Assembly (NCBI GenBank): GCA_001777055.1
Contig: MFCX01000027.1
Coordinates: forward strand, 1 to 24,580
Length of the DNA: 24,580 nucleotides
Source of the DNA: Candidatus Daviesbacteria bacterium RIFCSPHIGHO2_02_FULL_39_12
GTDB lineage: Bacteria; Patescibacteriota; Microgenomatia; Daviesbacterales; UBA10151
Reading direction: 5' to 3'
Shown here: one piece after another, positions 14,543-20,562 of the stretch
Numbering within the stretch: the stretch's first letter is position 1
Layout of the letters: every line of letters begins with the position of its first letter
The notes under the pieces: generated by a model
Database searches by the model: none
Told to the model about the DNA's origin: nothing
What the model saw: the letters and a program-made list of their open reading frames with translations, nothing else
Translations under genes and position numbers: made by a program

Positions 14543-14571
14543 TTTATATCCGAAAATAACCCCAATGTCAA
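14543..14571 (-). promoter_or_regulatory. Strong promoter of the DUF3276 gene
   Basis: On the minus strand TTGACA (14571-14566) is a perfect -35, and TATAAA (14548-14543) follows after exactly 17 nt. The start would be near 14536, giving a leader of about 37 nt that includes the Shine-Dalgarno. It diverges from the rplC promoter at 14602-14631. Confidence 0.75.
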
Positions 14572-14601
14572 GAGGATCAAACTATATCAACTTTACCCAG
14601 T

Positions 14602-14631
14602 TTGCATTTAGCTTCAAGACTATGTTACAAT
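14602..14631 (+). promoter_or_regulatory. Promoter of the rplC-secY operon
   Basis: TTGCAT (14602-14607) and TACAAT (14626-14631) are 18 nt apart, and TG at 14623-14624 gives the extended -10 TGTTACAAT. The form matches the rpoB (TGTTATATT) and tuf (TGTTAGAAT) promoters. The start would be near 14638, about 180 nt before rplC. The region 14500-14818 has no gene; it holds this promoter, the divergent promoter and the leader. Confidence 0.65.
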
Positions 14632-14637
14632 TTCTAC

Positions 14638-14818
14638 ACATGATAAGGTCAGGTTAAATTATTTAACCTAAAATTTCAGTAGATCGCGCGTCGAGTCAAA
14701 CTCGACAGCCAAGTAGAACTTGGCGTCGGATCAAAAGATACGGCGATTGTAAATAGGCGAGATACTGAGTGAGATCCTGAGAGTAGTCGAAGGACTCACT
14801 CTTTTTGTTGGCTAAATT
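14638..14818 (+). promoter_or_regulatory. Structured leader of the large ribosomal-protein operon
   Basis: Hairpins lie in series: AGGTTAAA/TTTAACCT (14651-14658/14662-14669), GTCGAG/CTCGAC (14690-14695/14701-14706, loop TCAAA) and GCCAAG/CTTGGC (14708-14713/14719-14724, loop TAGAA). A terminator-like hairpin follows at 14767-14806. The second and third stems are near twins, separated by one base. The layout suits attenuation or ribosomal-protein autoregulation, such as the L4-controlled S10 leader of E. coli, but no direct homology is visible. Confidence 0.5.
14767..14806 (+). terminator. Terminator-like hairpin 13 nt before rplC
   Basis: GAGTGAG (14767-14773) pairs with CTCACTC (14795-14801), and TCCT (14775-14778) pairs with AGGA (14791-14794) beyond a one-base bulge. 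T14802-14806 follows. This is an 11-bp stem with a U-tract inside the leader, so it could be an attenuator. Its reverse complement has the same TCCTTCGAC...CTCAGGA core as the repeat inside fusA. Confidence 0.65.
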
Positions 14819-15667
14819 ATGATTAATGCATTACTTGGTATAAAAAAGAATATGATAGCTACATATGATGCTCGGGGACGCCGGGTGGGGGCTACTCTTA
14901 TTCAAGTGGATCCAAACTTTGTTACCCAAGTTAAAACAGCTGATAGCAAAGACGGTTATGAAGCTGTTCAAATTGGGATGGGTACAAAAAAGAGCGTTCA
15001 TAAACCTCAAGTAGGTCATGCCAAAAAGGCAGGTATAGAAAAAGGGATCCGTTGGTTTAAAGAAGTCAAAATTTCCGAGCTTTCCGGCAATCTTAACCTC
15101 CAAAATATTGCAAAACCGACTTTAGATAACATACAACCTGGGCAAGAAATCAAGCTTGACCAGGTTTTTTCAATTGGGGATGCGGTTAAAGTATCCGGAA
15201 TAAGTCGTGGCAGGGGGTTCCAAGGAGGAGTCAGACGACACGGTTTTGCCGGAGGTCCGAGAACTCATGGACAGTCAGATAGACATAGAGCTTCGGGATC
15301 AATTGGTTCAGGCACTACCCCTGGAAGGGTCTATAAAGGTAAGAGAATGGCGGGGCACATGGGTAGTAACAAAGTATCTGTTAAGAACTTGGAAGTTGTA
15401 GGATTAGATAGAAGCAAAAATCTTTTAATAGTCAAAGGTGGTATACCTGGTCATGTTAACAGTTTGGTGATGATTACAAAACTTGGCAGAATTAAGGGTT
15501 ATACTCCTCCGCCTGAAGAAAAGCCGGAAGAAGAGGGTGAAGGGAGCGTTGTGGGTGAAGAAAATAAAAATGAGTCGTCAGTCGTCAGCAATCAGTCTTC
15601 AGACAAAGCAGAAGAGCCAAAAGTTGAAAGAAATCCAGAAGGAGGAGAAAGTAATGCCAAGAGTTAA
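14819..15667 (+). CDS. rplC: 50S ribosomal protein L3 (uL3), C-terminally extended
   Basis: 282-aa L3; about 205-220 aa is usual. The body is normal: LLGIKKNMIATYDARG start, VTQVKT, and the long loop RRHGFAGGPRTHGQSDRHRA followed by GSIG...PGRVYKGKRMAGHMG that reaches toward the peptidyl transferase centre. After residue ~222 comes a roughly 60-aa low-complexity, Glu/Ser/Asn-rich tail. Part of it (SSVVSNQSSDK, DNA 15573-15605) is encoded by a GTCGTCAG/ATCAGTCTTCAG mini-repeat. There is no Shine-Dalgarno; a terminator-like hairpin precedes the ATG. It overlaps rplD by 14 nt. Confidence 0.96.
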   Translation: MINALLGIKKNMIATYDARGRRVGATLIQVDPNFVTQVKTADSKDGYEAVQIGMGTKKSVHKPQVGHAKKAGIEKGIRWFKEVKISELSGNLNLQNIAKPTLDNIQPGQEIKLDQVFSIGDAVKVSGISRGRGFQGGVRRHGFAGGPRTHGQSDRHRASGSIGSGTTPGRVYKGKRMAGHMGSNKVSVKNLEVVGLDRSKNLLIVKGGIPGHVNSLVMITKLGRIKGYTPPPEEKPEEEGEGSVVGEENKNESSVVSNQSSDKAEEPKVERNPEGGESNAKS

Positions 15668-16337
15668 GAAGAAAGCAACAACTAAAAAAGAATCAAATAC
15701 GCCTCAGAATGATACTAGACGTCTCTTGCTATCTGTTCCTATTTATTCTATTGCTGGTAGAGAAGCAGGAACTATGAGTCTGCCAAAAGAATTGTTCGGT
15801 CAAAAGATCAATAAACAATTGTTATCTCAAGCAATCCGGGTTTATACCACAAACAAACAAAGCTTATTAGCTTCAACTAAGACTCGTGGTGAAGTTGAAG
15901 GATCCACAGTCAAAATCTGGCGTCAGAAAGGAACCGGCAGAGCAAGGCATGGCAGTGTCAGAGCGCCAATATTTGTAGGCGGAGGAATTGTTTTCGGACC
16001 ACAATCTAGAAAAGTAAGATTAACTTTGTCTAAGAAAATGAAAAAAGCTGCCCTTTTAGCTGCTTTATCTGCTAAAGCAGCTGATAAGGCTGTAATCGGT
16101 TTGACAGGGATTGACAAAGCTTCCGGCAAAACTAAGGAAATAACACAGTTGCTCACGCAACTGAATTCAAAATCATCAAGTGCCTTAATTATAACTGGTG
16201 AGAAATCAGACACCATTATCAGAGCAGTTAGGAATATACCAAATGTCAATACTTTTCCTATGAGCTTACTTAACGCCTATGAGATATTAAGACACGAACT
16301 GCTGATAGTGACAAAGGAGGCAATTGAAAAGTTATGA
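15654..16337 (+). CDS. rplD: 50S ribosomal protein L4 (uL4)
   Basis: 227-aa L4. The hallmark is WRQKGTGRARHGSVRAP then GGGIVFGP (about residues 83-115), the internal loop that lines the peptide exit tunnel. The frame is open upstream to 15483, but the ATG at 15654 is chosen because GGAGGAG lies just before it (15641-15647) and the start then overlaps rplC by only 14 nt. The Lys/Thr-rich N-terminal 25 residues are longer than usual. In E. coli L4 is the autoregulator of this operon, which makes the leader at 14638-14818 of interest. Confidence 0.95.
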   Translation: MPRVKKKATTKKESNTPQNDTRRLLLSVPIYSIAGREAGTMSLPKELFGQKINKQLLSQAIRVYTTNKQSLLASTKTRGEVEGSTVKIWRQKGTGRARHGSVRAPIFVGGGIVFGPQSRKVRLTLSKKMKKAALLAALSAKAADKAVIGLTGIDKASGKTKEITQLLTQLNSKSSSALIITGEKSDTIIRAVRNIPNVNTFPMSLLNAYEILRHELLIVTKEAIEKL

Positions 16338-16765
16338 TTATTCTAAAACGTCCAATTATTACTGAAAAGTCTATGAAACTTGCTCAGCAGGGCTTGTATA
16401 CTTTTGAAGTGGATAAAAATGCCAATAAATTGCAGATCGGTAAAATGGTTGCTGATAAATTTGGAGTAAAAGTAATAGGGGTAAAAACGATTAATGTTAA
16501 AGGAGAAGCAAAAGCACAAAAAAGAGTCCGCAAAACCTATCAGGTTTCAGGGTTTAAAAAAGCTTTGGTGCAAGTTGGTAAGGGGCAAAAAATTGCCCTA
16601 TTTGAGACACCAAAAGAGGAAAAAGTCACAGTAACTACAGCTGAAGGAGGGCCAATTAAACTTAAAGAGAAAAAGGATATTTTAGGTAGAATAAAAGTCA
16701 AAATAGAAAAGACTGCCGTCGGAGCTGCTCCTACAACACAAAGAAAGGTAATTACAGGTAAATGA
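16334..16765 (+). CDS. rplW: 50S ribosomal protein L23 (uL23), C-terminally extended
   Basis: 143-aa L23; about 95-100 aa is usual. The N-terminal part is normal: RPIITEKSMKLAQQGLYTFEVDKNANKLQI, then VKVIGVKTINVKGE and the basic loop RKTYQVSGFKKALVQV. L23 sits at the exit of the peptide tunnel and docks trigger factor and SRP. About 45 extra residues after KIALFETP form a Lys/Thr-rich tail, so extra surface near the tunnel exit is possible. The ATG overlaps the rplD stop (ATGA); GGAGG (16316-16320) is 13 nt upstream. Confidence 0.95.
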   Translation: MIILKRPIITEKSMKLAQQGLYTFEVDKNANKLQIGKMVADKFGVKVIGVKTINVKGEAKAQKRVRKTYQVSGFKKALVQVGKGQKIALFETPKEEKVTVTTAEGGPIKLKEKKDILGRIKVKIEKTAVGAAPTTQRKVITGK

Positions 16766-17508
16766 AAACTCAAAAAAGTTTAAGAAAACTGTTAAAAAAG
16801 CACTCGGGCAGAACAGCAGGAGGGATGATTACAGTTAGAGGTCAAGGAGGAAGACAAAAAAGGTATTACAGGGAAATTGACTTTAGACGTGATAAATTTG
16901 AAGTGGAAGGTGAGGTAACAGCCTTGGAGTATGACCCAAACAGAAATGTGGAAATTGCCCTGATTAAATATGCTGACGGTGAATATAGGTATATCTTGGC
17001 CCCTAAGGGACTGGATGTAAAAGATAAGATAGTCTCTGCCGATAGAGTAGAAGTTAAGGCTGGTAATGCCATGAAATTAAAAAATCTGACTATCGGGGCT
17101 TTGGTTCACAATGTAGAGTTAGTACCTGGTAAAGGTGGTCAAATAGGCAGAAGTGCGGGGGTTGGATTACAATTGCTAGCTAAAGAAGCTGGATTTGCCC
17201 ATTTGAAATTACCATCTGGGGAAGTTAGAATAGTGCCTTTGGACTGCAGGGCCACAATAGGGGTATTGGGTAATGAGGATATGAAACAAAGAGTATTAGG
17301 CAAGGCTGGAAGAGTAAGACATATGGGAATAAAACCAACAGTTAGAGGAGTAGCGCAAGATCCGGATTCTCATCCTCACGGAGGAGGAGAAGGCAGATCC
17401 GGTATAGGACGTAAAAAACCTATGACTAAATATGGTAAACCGGCTGTTGGTAAAACCAGGGAAAAAGGAAAATATTCAGATAGGTATATTCTTAAAAGAA
17501 GAAAATAA
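16762..17508 (+). CDS. rplB: 50S ribosomal protein L2 (uL2), short N-terminus
   Basis: 248-aa L2; about 273-277 aa is usual. The body is canonical: GRTAGGMITVRGQGGRQKRYYREIDF, EYDPNRNVEIALIKYADGEYRYI, GQIGRSAGVGLQLLAKE, and the active-site-proximal HPHGGGEG, whose histidine is equivalent to E. coli H229. The protein begins KTQKSLRKLLKKHSGR, so about 25 N-terminal residues found in most L2 (the KPTTPGRR-type tail) are missing. An in-frame TAA directly precedes the ATG, so the start cannot be farther upstream. It overlaps the rplW stop by 4 nt. Confidence 0.95.
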   Translation: MKTQKSLRKLLKKHSGRTAGGMITVRGQGGRQKRYYREIDFRRDKFEVEGEVTALEYDPNRNVEIALIKYADGEYRYILAPKGLDVKDKIVSADRVEVKAGNAMKLKNLTIGALVHNVELVPGKGGQIGRSAGVGLQLLAKEAGFAHLKLPSGEVRIVPLDCRATIGVLGNEDMKQRVLGKAGRVRHMGIKPTVRGVAQDPDSHPHGGGEGRSGIGRKKPMTKYGKPAVGKTREKGKYSDRYILKRRK

Positions 17509-17516
17509 AAAAACAT

Positions 17517-17798
17517 ATGTCCAGAAGTACAAGAAAAGGACCATTTATAGATGCAAAATTGATGCAGAAAGCGCTAAAGCAAAAAAGCGGAGGCAAATCC
17601 CCTATTAAGACTTGGGCCAGGCGTTCACAAATTCCACCCGAATTTGTCGGTCACACTTTCTTGGTCCATCAAGGTAAAAATTTTGTAACAGTATATATTA
17701 CAGAATCAATGGTTGGTCATAGCTTGGGTGAATTTGCGCCAACAAGATTATTTAGAACTCATGGAAAGGTGACAGAAAAATCAACAGCGAAGACATAA
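17517..17798 (+). CDS. rpsS: 30S ribosomal protein S19 (uS19)
   Basis: 93-aa S19 of the 30S head, which contacts S13 and the A-site finger. Family features are SRSTRKGPFIDAKLM at the start, KTWARRSQIPPEFVGHTFLVHQGKNF split across residues ~31-58, and the C-terminal MVGHSLGEFAPTRLFRTHGK. Length is normal. The 8-nt gap after rplB is A-rich with no Shine-Dalgarno. It is followed by a palindromic repeat. Confidence 0.97.
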   Translation: MSRSTRKGPFIDAKLMQKALKQKSGGKSPIKTWARRSQIPPEFVGHTFLVHQGKNFVTVYITESMVGHSLGEFAPTRLFRTHGKVTEKSTAKT

Positions 17799-17843
17799 AG
17801 AGTGACTAGAGTCTAGACTCTCGACTCTAGTGACTAGACTCTG
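17799..17843. repeat. Palindromic GACTAG-type repeat between rpsS and rplV
   Basis: Built from ACTCTAG and GACTAG words. AGAGTCTAGACTCT (17808-17821) is a perfect 14-nt palindrome. A larger hairpin pairs ACTAGAGTC (17805-17813) with GACTCTAGT (17823-17831) and gains 3 more pairs beyond one mismatch. It fills nearly the whole gap, leaving GATTAAT before the rplV ATG and no Shine-Dalgarno. It shares words with the repeats at 18183 and 19490. Confidence 0.7.
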
Positions 17844-17849
17844 ATTAAT

Positions 17850-18191
17850 ATGGAAGTACAGACTATACAAAAATATATACACACCAGTCCTCGTAAATTG
17901 AGACTAGTGGCAGACATGGTGAGAAAAATGGGACCTGCTAAAGCACTAGATGTTTTAAGAGTAACTCCAAAGTATGCTGCCAAAGATCTGGCGAAGGCTT
18001 TGGAGACAGTTTTAGCCAATGCCAGGCAGTCAGGTTTGGATGTTGAGAGAATTGTATTTAAAAAAATAGAAATAGATGAAAGTATGAAAATGCGTCGTTT
18101 CCGGGCTGGTACCAGAGGTAGGGTTAAACCATACAAAAGAAGAATGGCACACATAAAAATAGTTTTGAAGGGAGAGAACACTAGTTCCTAG
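17850..18191 (+). CDS. rplV: 50S ribosomal protein L22 (uL22)
   Basis: 113-aa L22, whose beta-hairpin lines the peptide exit tunnel. Family signature: YIHTSPRKLRLVADMVRKM near the N-terminus, AKDLAKALETVLANARQSG in the middle and the hairpin MRRFRAGTRGRVKPYKRRMAHIKIVL at residues ~81-107. The last residues (NTSS) and the TAG stop are encoded by the start of the repeat that lies between it and rpsC. No Shine-Dalgarno precedes the ATG, which follows another repeat. Confidence 0.96.
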   Translation: MEVQTIQKYIHTSPRKLRLVADMVRKMGPAKALDVLRVTPKYAAKDLAKALETVLANARQSGLDVERIVFKKIEIDESMKMRRFRAGTRGRVKPYKRRMAHIKIVLKGENTSS

Positions 18192-18218
18192 ACTCTAGCG
18201 ACTAGTCACTAACTTATG
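18183..18218. repeat. 36-nt intergenic repeat, copy 1 (rplV/rpsC junction)
   Basis: Begins AGTTCCTAGACTCTAGCG and ends ACTAGTCACTAACTTATG. Matches 19490-19525 at 35 of 36 positions (C18213 versus T19520). It includes the rplV stop (TAG 18189-18191) and the rpsC ATG (18216-18218), so it supplies both ends of the junction and no Shine-Dalgarno. Confidence 0.85.
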
Positions 18219-18857
18219 GGACAAAAGATTAATCCGGTTGGTTTTAGAATGGGAATTGGGGCTGCTTGGAAGTCACGTTGGTTTGCCAAAGGAGACAGGT
18301 ATAAACAATTCGTCTTAGAAGATATAAAAATCAGAAACCTTCTAATGAAGAAATTGAGGCCTGCTGGTATTCAGTCTGTTGAAATAGAAAGAGCAATCAA
18401 TAAATTAAAAGTGGTAATTTTTGTTTCCCGCCCGGGAGTGCTAATTGGTAGAGGCGGTAGCGGTTTAACTGACATTAAGAAGTTTTTGCTTTCCAAACTG
18501 GGAATAAAAAAAGAGAATAATTTGGAAGTTACACCAATGGAATTAAAATCTGCTGATTTGTCAGCATATTTAGTAGCTCAATCCGTGGCTGAGCAATTGG
18601 TCAAGAGATTGCCGGCTCAACGGGTAATGAATCAGACAATCGATCGGGTAATGAGAGCAGGTGCCAAAGGTGTAAGAATACTTTTATCCGGCAGAATTGG
18701 TGGAGCAGAGATTGCCAGAAGAGAATGGAAAGCATCAGGCACCATGCCTTTGCATACCCTACGGGCAGACATAGATTTTTGCGTTTATCCTGCTTTGACT
18801 AAATCAGGATATGTCGGAGTTAAGGTTTGGATTAACAAAGGGGAGGTAGCCATTTAA
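18216..18857 (+). CDS. rpsC: 30S ribosomal protein S3 (uS3)
   Basis: 213-aa S3, part of the mRNA entry tunnel and its helicase activity. It starts GQKINPVGFRMGI. The KH domain is visible with RPGVLIGRGGSGL (GxxG loop near residues 75-85). The C-terminal domain has RRLPAQRV-like KRLPAQRVMNQ, GRIGGAEIARREW and GTMPLHTLRADIDF. Length is normal. The ATG is the last triplet of a 36-nt repeat, with no Shine-Dalgarno. The stop shares one base with the rplP start (TAATG). Confidence 0.97.
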   Translation: MGQKINPVGFRMGIGAAWKSRWFAKGDRYKQFVLEDIKIRNLLMKKLRPAGIQSVEIERAINKLKVVIFVSRPGVLIGRGGSGLTDIKKFLLSKLGIKKENNLEVTPMELKSADLSAYLVAQSVAEQLVKRLPAQRVMNQTIDRVMRAGAKGVRILLSGRIGGAEIARREWKASGTMPLHTLRADIDFCVYPALTKSGYVGVKVWINKGEVAI

Positions 18858-19270
18858 TGGCGTTGTTACAACCAAAAAGAAGCAAGCATAGAAAAACATT
18901 TAAAGGTAAAAGAGGTGGAGTTGCTACCAGGGGTAACGTCCTTTCTTTCGGCACATTCGGCCTAAAAGCTATGGAAGCTGGCTGGATTAGCGCCAGGCAG
19001 ATTGAGTCAGCCAGAAGAGCGATGGCTCATTTCACTCAAAGAGGCGGACGTATTTGGATTAGGATTTTCCCCGATAAGCCTATTACCAAACATCCGGCAG
19101 AATCAAGAATGGGATCGGGTAAAGGGGACGTAGAAGGATTCGTGGCTGTAGTTAAGCCCGGCCAAATGATTTTTGAAATGGGAGCAGTAACAAAAGATGT
19201 AGCAGAAGAAGCATTGAGATTGGCTTCTCACAAGCTGCCTTTAACTACTAAGATTGCGGAGAGGATGTAA
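18857..19270 (+). CDS. rplP: 50S ribosomal protein L16 (uL16)
   Basis: 137-aa L16, an essential late-assembly protein that contacts the A-site tRNA. Typical segments are PKRSKHRKTFKGKRGG, FGTFGLKAMEAGWISARQIE, RIFPDKPITKHPAESRMGSG and FVAVVKPGQMIFEMGAV. Length is normal. It starts in the last base of the rpsC stop, so it is translationally coupled. The next gene begins 1 nt after its stop. Confidence 0.97.
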   Translation: MALLQPKRSKHRKTFKGKRGGVATRGNVLSFGTFGLKAMEAGWISARQIESARRAMAHFTQRGGRIWIRIFPDKPITKHPAESRMGSGKGDVEGFVAVVKPGQMIFEMGAVTKDVAEEALRLASHKLPLTTKIAERM

Positions 19271-19271
19271 G

Positions 19272-19505
19272 GTGAAGAAGAACGATTTAACACAAATTAA
19301 AGGACTAGACCTGGAAGAGTTAAAGCTAAAAGTTAAAGTTTTAAAAACGGAGATAGCCGATTTGGCGCTGGATAAAAATATGAAAAAATTAAAGGATATA
19401 ACAAAGATTGCCAAAAAGAAAAAAGATTTAGCCCAAATATTGACTGTCTTAAGGCAGAAAGAATTACTTGAAAAATTAGAAAGGAGAATAGTTCCTAGAC
19501 TCTAG
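19272..19505 (+). CDS. rpmC: 50S ribosomal protein L29 (uL29)
   Basis: 77-aa L29 with a GTG start: KKNDLTQIKGLDLEELKLKV is the family's opening, followed by a long Lys-rich helix. An ATG at 19254 is in frame but lies inside rplP and adds residues unlike L29. GTG at 19272 has GAGAGG (19258-19263) 8 nt upstream and leaves a 1-nt gap after rplP. The C-terminal VPRL and the TAG stop are encoded by the 36-nt repeat at 19490, so the tail is repeat-derived. L29 sits near the tunnel exit beside L23. Confidence 0.9.
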   Translation: MKKNDLTQIKGLDLEELKLKVKVLKTEIADLALDKNMKKLKDITKIAKKKKDLAQILTVLRQKELLEKLERRIVPRL

Positions 19506-19525
19506 CGACTAGTCACTAATTTATG
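19490..19525. repeat. 36-nt intergenic repeat, copy 2 (rpmC/rpsQ junction)
   Basis: The second copy of the 18183-18218 element, 35 of 36 identical. Here the upstream gene stops at a different TAG (19503-19505, the CTCTAGCG part) than in copy 1, so the repeat is read in another frame. It again ends on the ATG of the next gene (rpsQ, 19523). Confidence 0.85.
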
Positions 19526-19852
19526 ATAGGACGGGTGATATCAGTAAAATCAAATAAAACTGCCACTGTTTTAGTAGAGAGGGTTACTAAGCATCCTTTA
19601 TATAAAAAGACTTTTATCAGAAGTAAAAAGTATCTAGTTGATGATGCAATTGAAGTTAAACTTGGTGATATAGTCGATATAGTAAACTGCAAACCCATTT
19701 CTAAGAAAAAATCTTGGAAAATTACAAAAGTTTTGGGTAAAAGCTTAGCAGAAATTGCCGAAGAACAGATGAAAGAAAAGGCAGAAGAAGCAATAGCAGA
19801 AGTCATGCCGAAGGAGAAAGATAAGGGGGAAGGGGAAAATGGTTCAGCATAG
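19523..19852 (+). CDS. rpsQ: 30S ribosomal protein S17 (uS17), extended
   Basis: 109-aa S17; about 85 aa is usual. The OB-fold core is clear: IGRVISVKSNKTATVLVERV, KHPLYKKTFIRSKKYLVDD and the strand GDIVDIVNCKPISKKKSWKI. A roughly 30-aa acidic, Ala/Glu/Lys-rich tail (IAEEQMKEKAEEAIAEVMPK) follows. The ATG comes directly after the 36-nt repeat without a Shine-Dalgarno. The tail's DNA provides the Shine-Dalgarno for rplN and overlaps it by 14 nt, which could explain why the extension is kept. Confidence 0.94.
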   Translation: MIGRVISVKSNKTATVLVERVTKHPLYKKTFIRSKKYLVDDAIEVKLGDIVDIVNCKPISKKKSWKITKVLGKSLAEIAEEQMKEKAEEAIAEVMPKEKDKGEGENGSA

Positions 19853-20207
19853 AACAATACTCAAAGTTGCAGATAACAGCGGAGCAAAAGCCTTGCAAGT
19901 GATACAGCCTCTTGGAGGTTCCGGAAAAAGAAAAGCTTCCTTGGGTCAGATTGTGGTGGGAGTTGTAAAAAGAGCTGACCCAAACGGGCAAGTCAAAAAT
20001 CACGAAGTAGTGAAAATTGTCATTGTCAGATGTAAAAAAGAAGTAAGGAGAGCTGACGGTTCTTATATAAAGTTTGATGATAATGCGGGGGCAGTGATAG
20101 ATAATGATGGTAATTTGCGGGCGACTAGAGTGTTTGGACCAATCGCAAGAGAAGTAAGAGACGCAGGTTTTTCTAAAATTATCTCGCTTGCACAGGAGGT
20201 ATGGTAA
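19839..20207 (+). CDS. rplN: 50S ribosomal protein L14 (uL14)
   Basis: 122-aa L14, located at the subunit interface. Typical pattern: VQHRTILKVADNSGAKALQVI, GQIVVGVVKRADPNGQVKNH, FDDNAGAVIDNDGNLRATRVFGPIAREV. Length is normal. The purine run AAGGGGGAAGGGGAAA directly before the ATG serves as Shine-Dalgarno. The start lies inside rpsQ (14-nt overlap) and the stop shares one base with rplX. Confidence 0.97.
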   Translation: MVQHRTILKVADNSGAKALQVIQPLGGSGKRKASLGQIVVGVVKRADPNGQVKNHEVVKIVIVRCKKEVRRADGSYIKFDDNAGAVIDNDGNLRATRVFGPIAREVRDAGFSKIISLAQEVW

Positions 20208-20554
20208 TGGCAAAATCAAAAGTCAAAATTCAAAAATCAAAAATAAAGAAAGGCGACAAGGTTAAAATAATGCTTGGTAAAGACAGGGGAAAAGAGGGGA
20301 CTGTGGAATACGTTTTGGCAAAGAAAAATAAGTTATTTGTCGGCGGGGTCAATCTTTACAAAAGACATGTCAGAAAGCTGAAAGACATTGAGGGCGGAAT
20401 AATTAATATTCCTAAACCAATGAATGTGTCAAACGTGGCTTTAATTTGCCCGACTTGCCAAAAATCGACAAGAATAGGATTAAAAGTTATGGGAGATGCT
20501 AAAGTTAGAATGTGTAAAAAGTGCGGAAAGGAGATTGATAAGGGTAAAGCGTAA
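20207..20554 (+). CDS. rplX: 50S ribosomal protein L24 (uL24) with zinc ribbon
   Basis: 115-aa L24, an early-assembly protein. The KOW motif is KKGDKVKIMLGKDRGKEGTV (residues ~15-34), followed by GVNLYKRHVRK. The C-terminal part has CPTC and CKKCG, a four-Cys zinc ribbon found in many L24 proteins. Start: the ATG at 20207 has AGGAGG (20194-20199) 7 nt upstream; the in-frame ATG at 20201 is too close. The N-terminal SKVKIQKSKIK is encoded by an A-rich mini-repeat (AAAAGTCAAAATTCAAAAAT), so part of the start region may be repeat-derived. Confidence 0.95.
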   Translation: MAKSKVKIQKSKIKKGDKVKIMLGKDRGKEGTVEYVLAKKNKLFVGGVNLYKRHVRKLKDIEGGIINIPKPMNVSNVALICPTCQKSTRIGLKVMGDAKVRMCKKCGKEIDKGKA

Positions 20555-20562
20555 ACAGTTAT

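Noticed and set aside
15483..15653. Longer rplD start inside rplC
   Set aside because: The upstream 57 codons would be the alternate frame of the rplC tail. GGAGGAG and the L4-like length both support the ATG at 15654.
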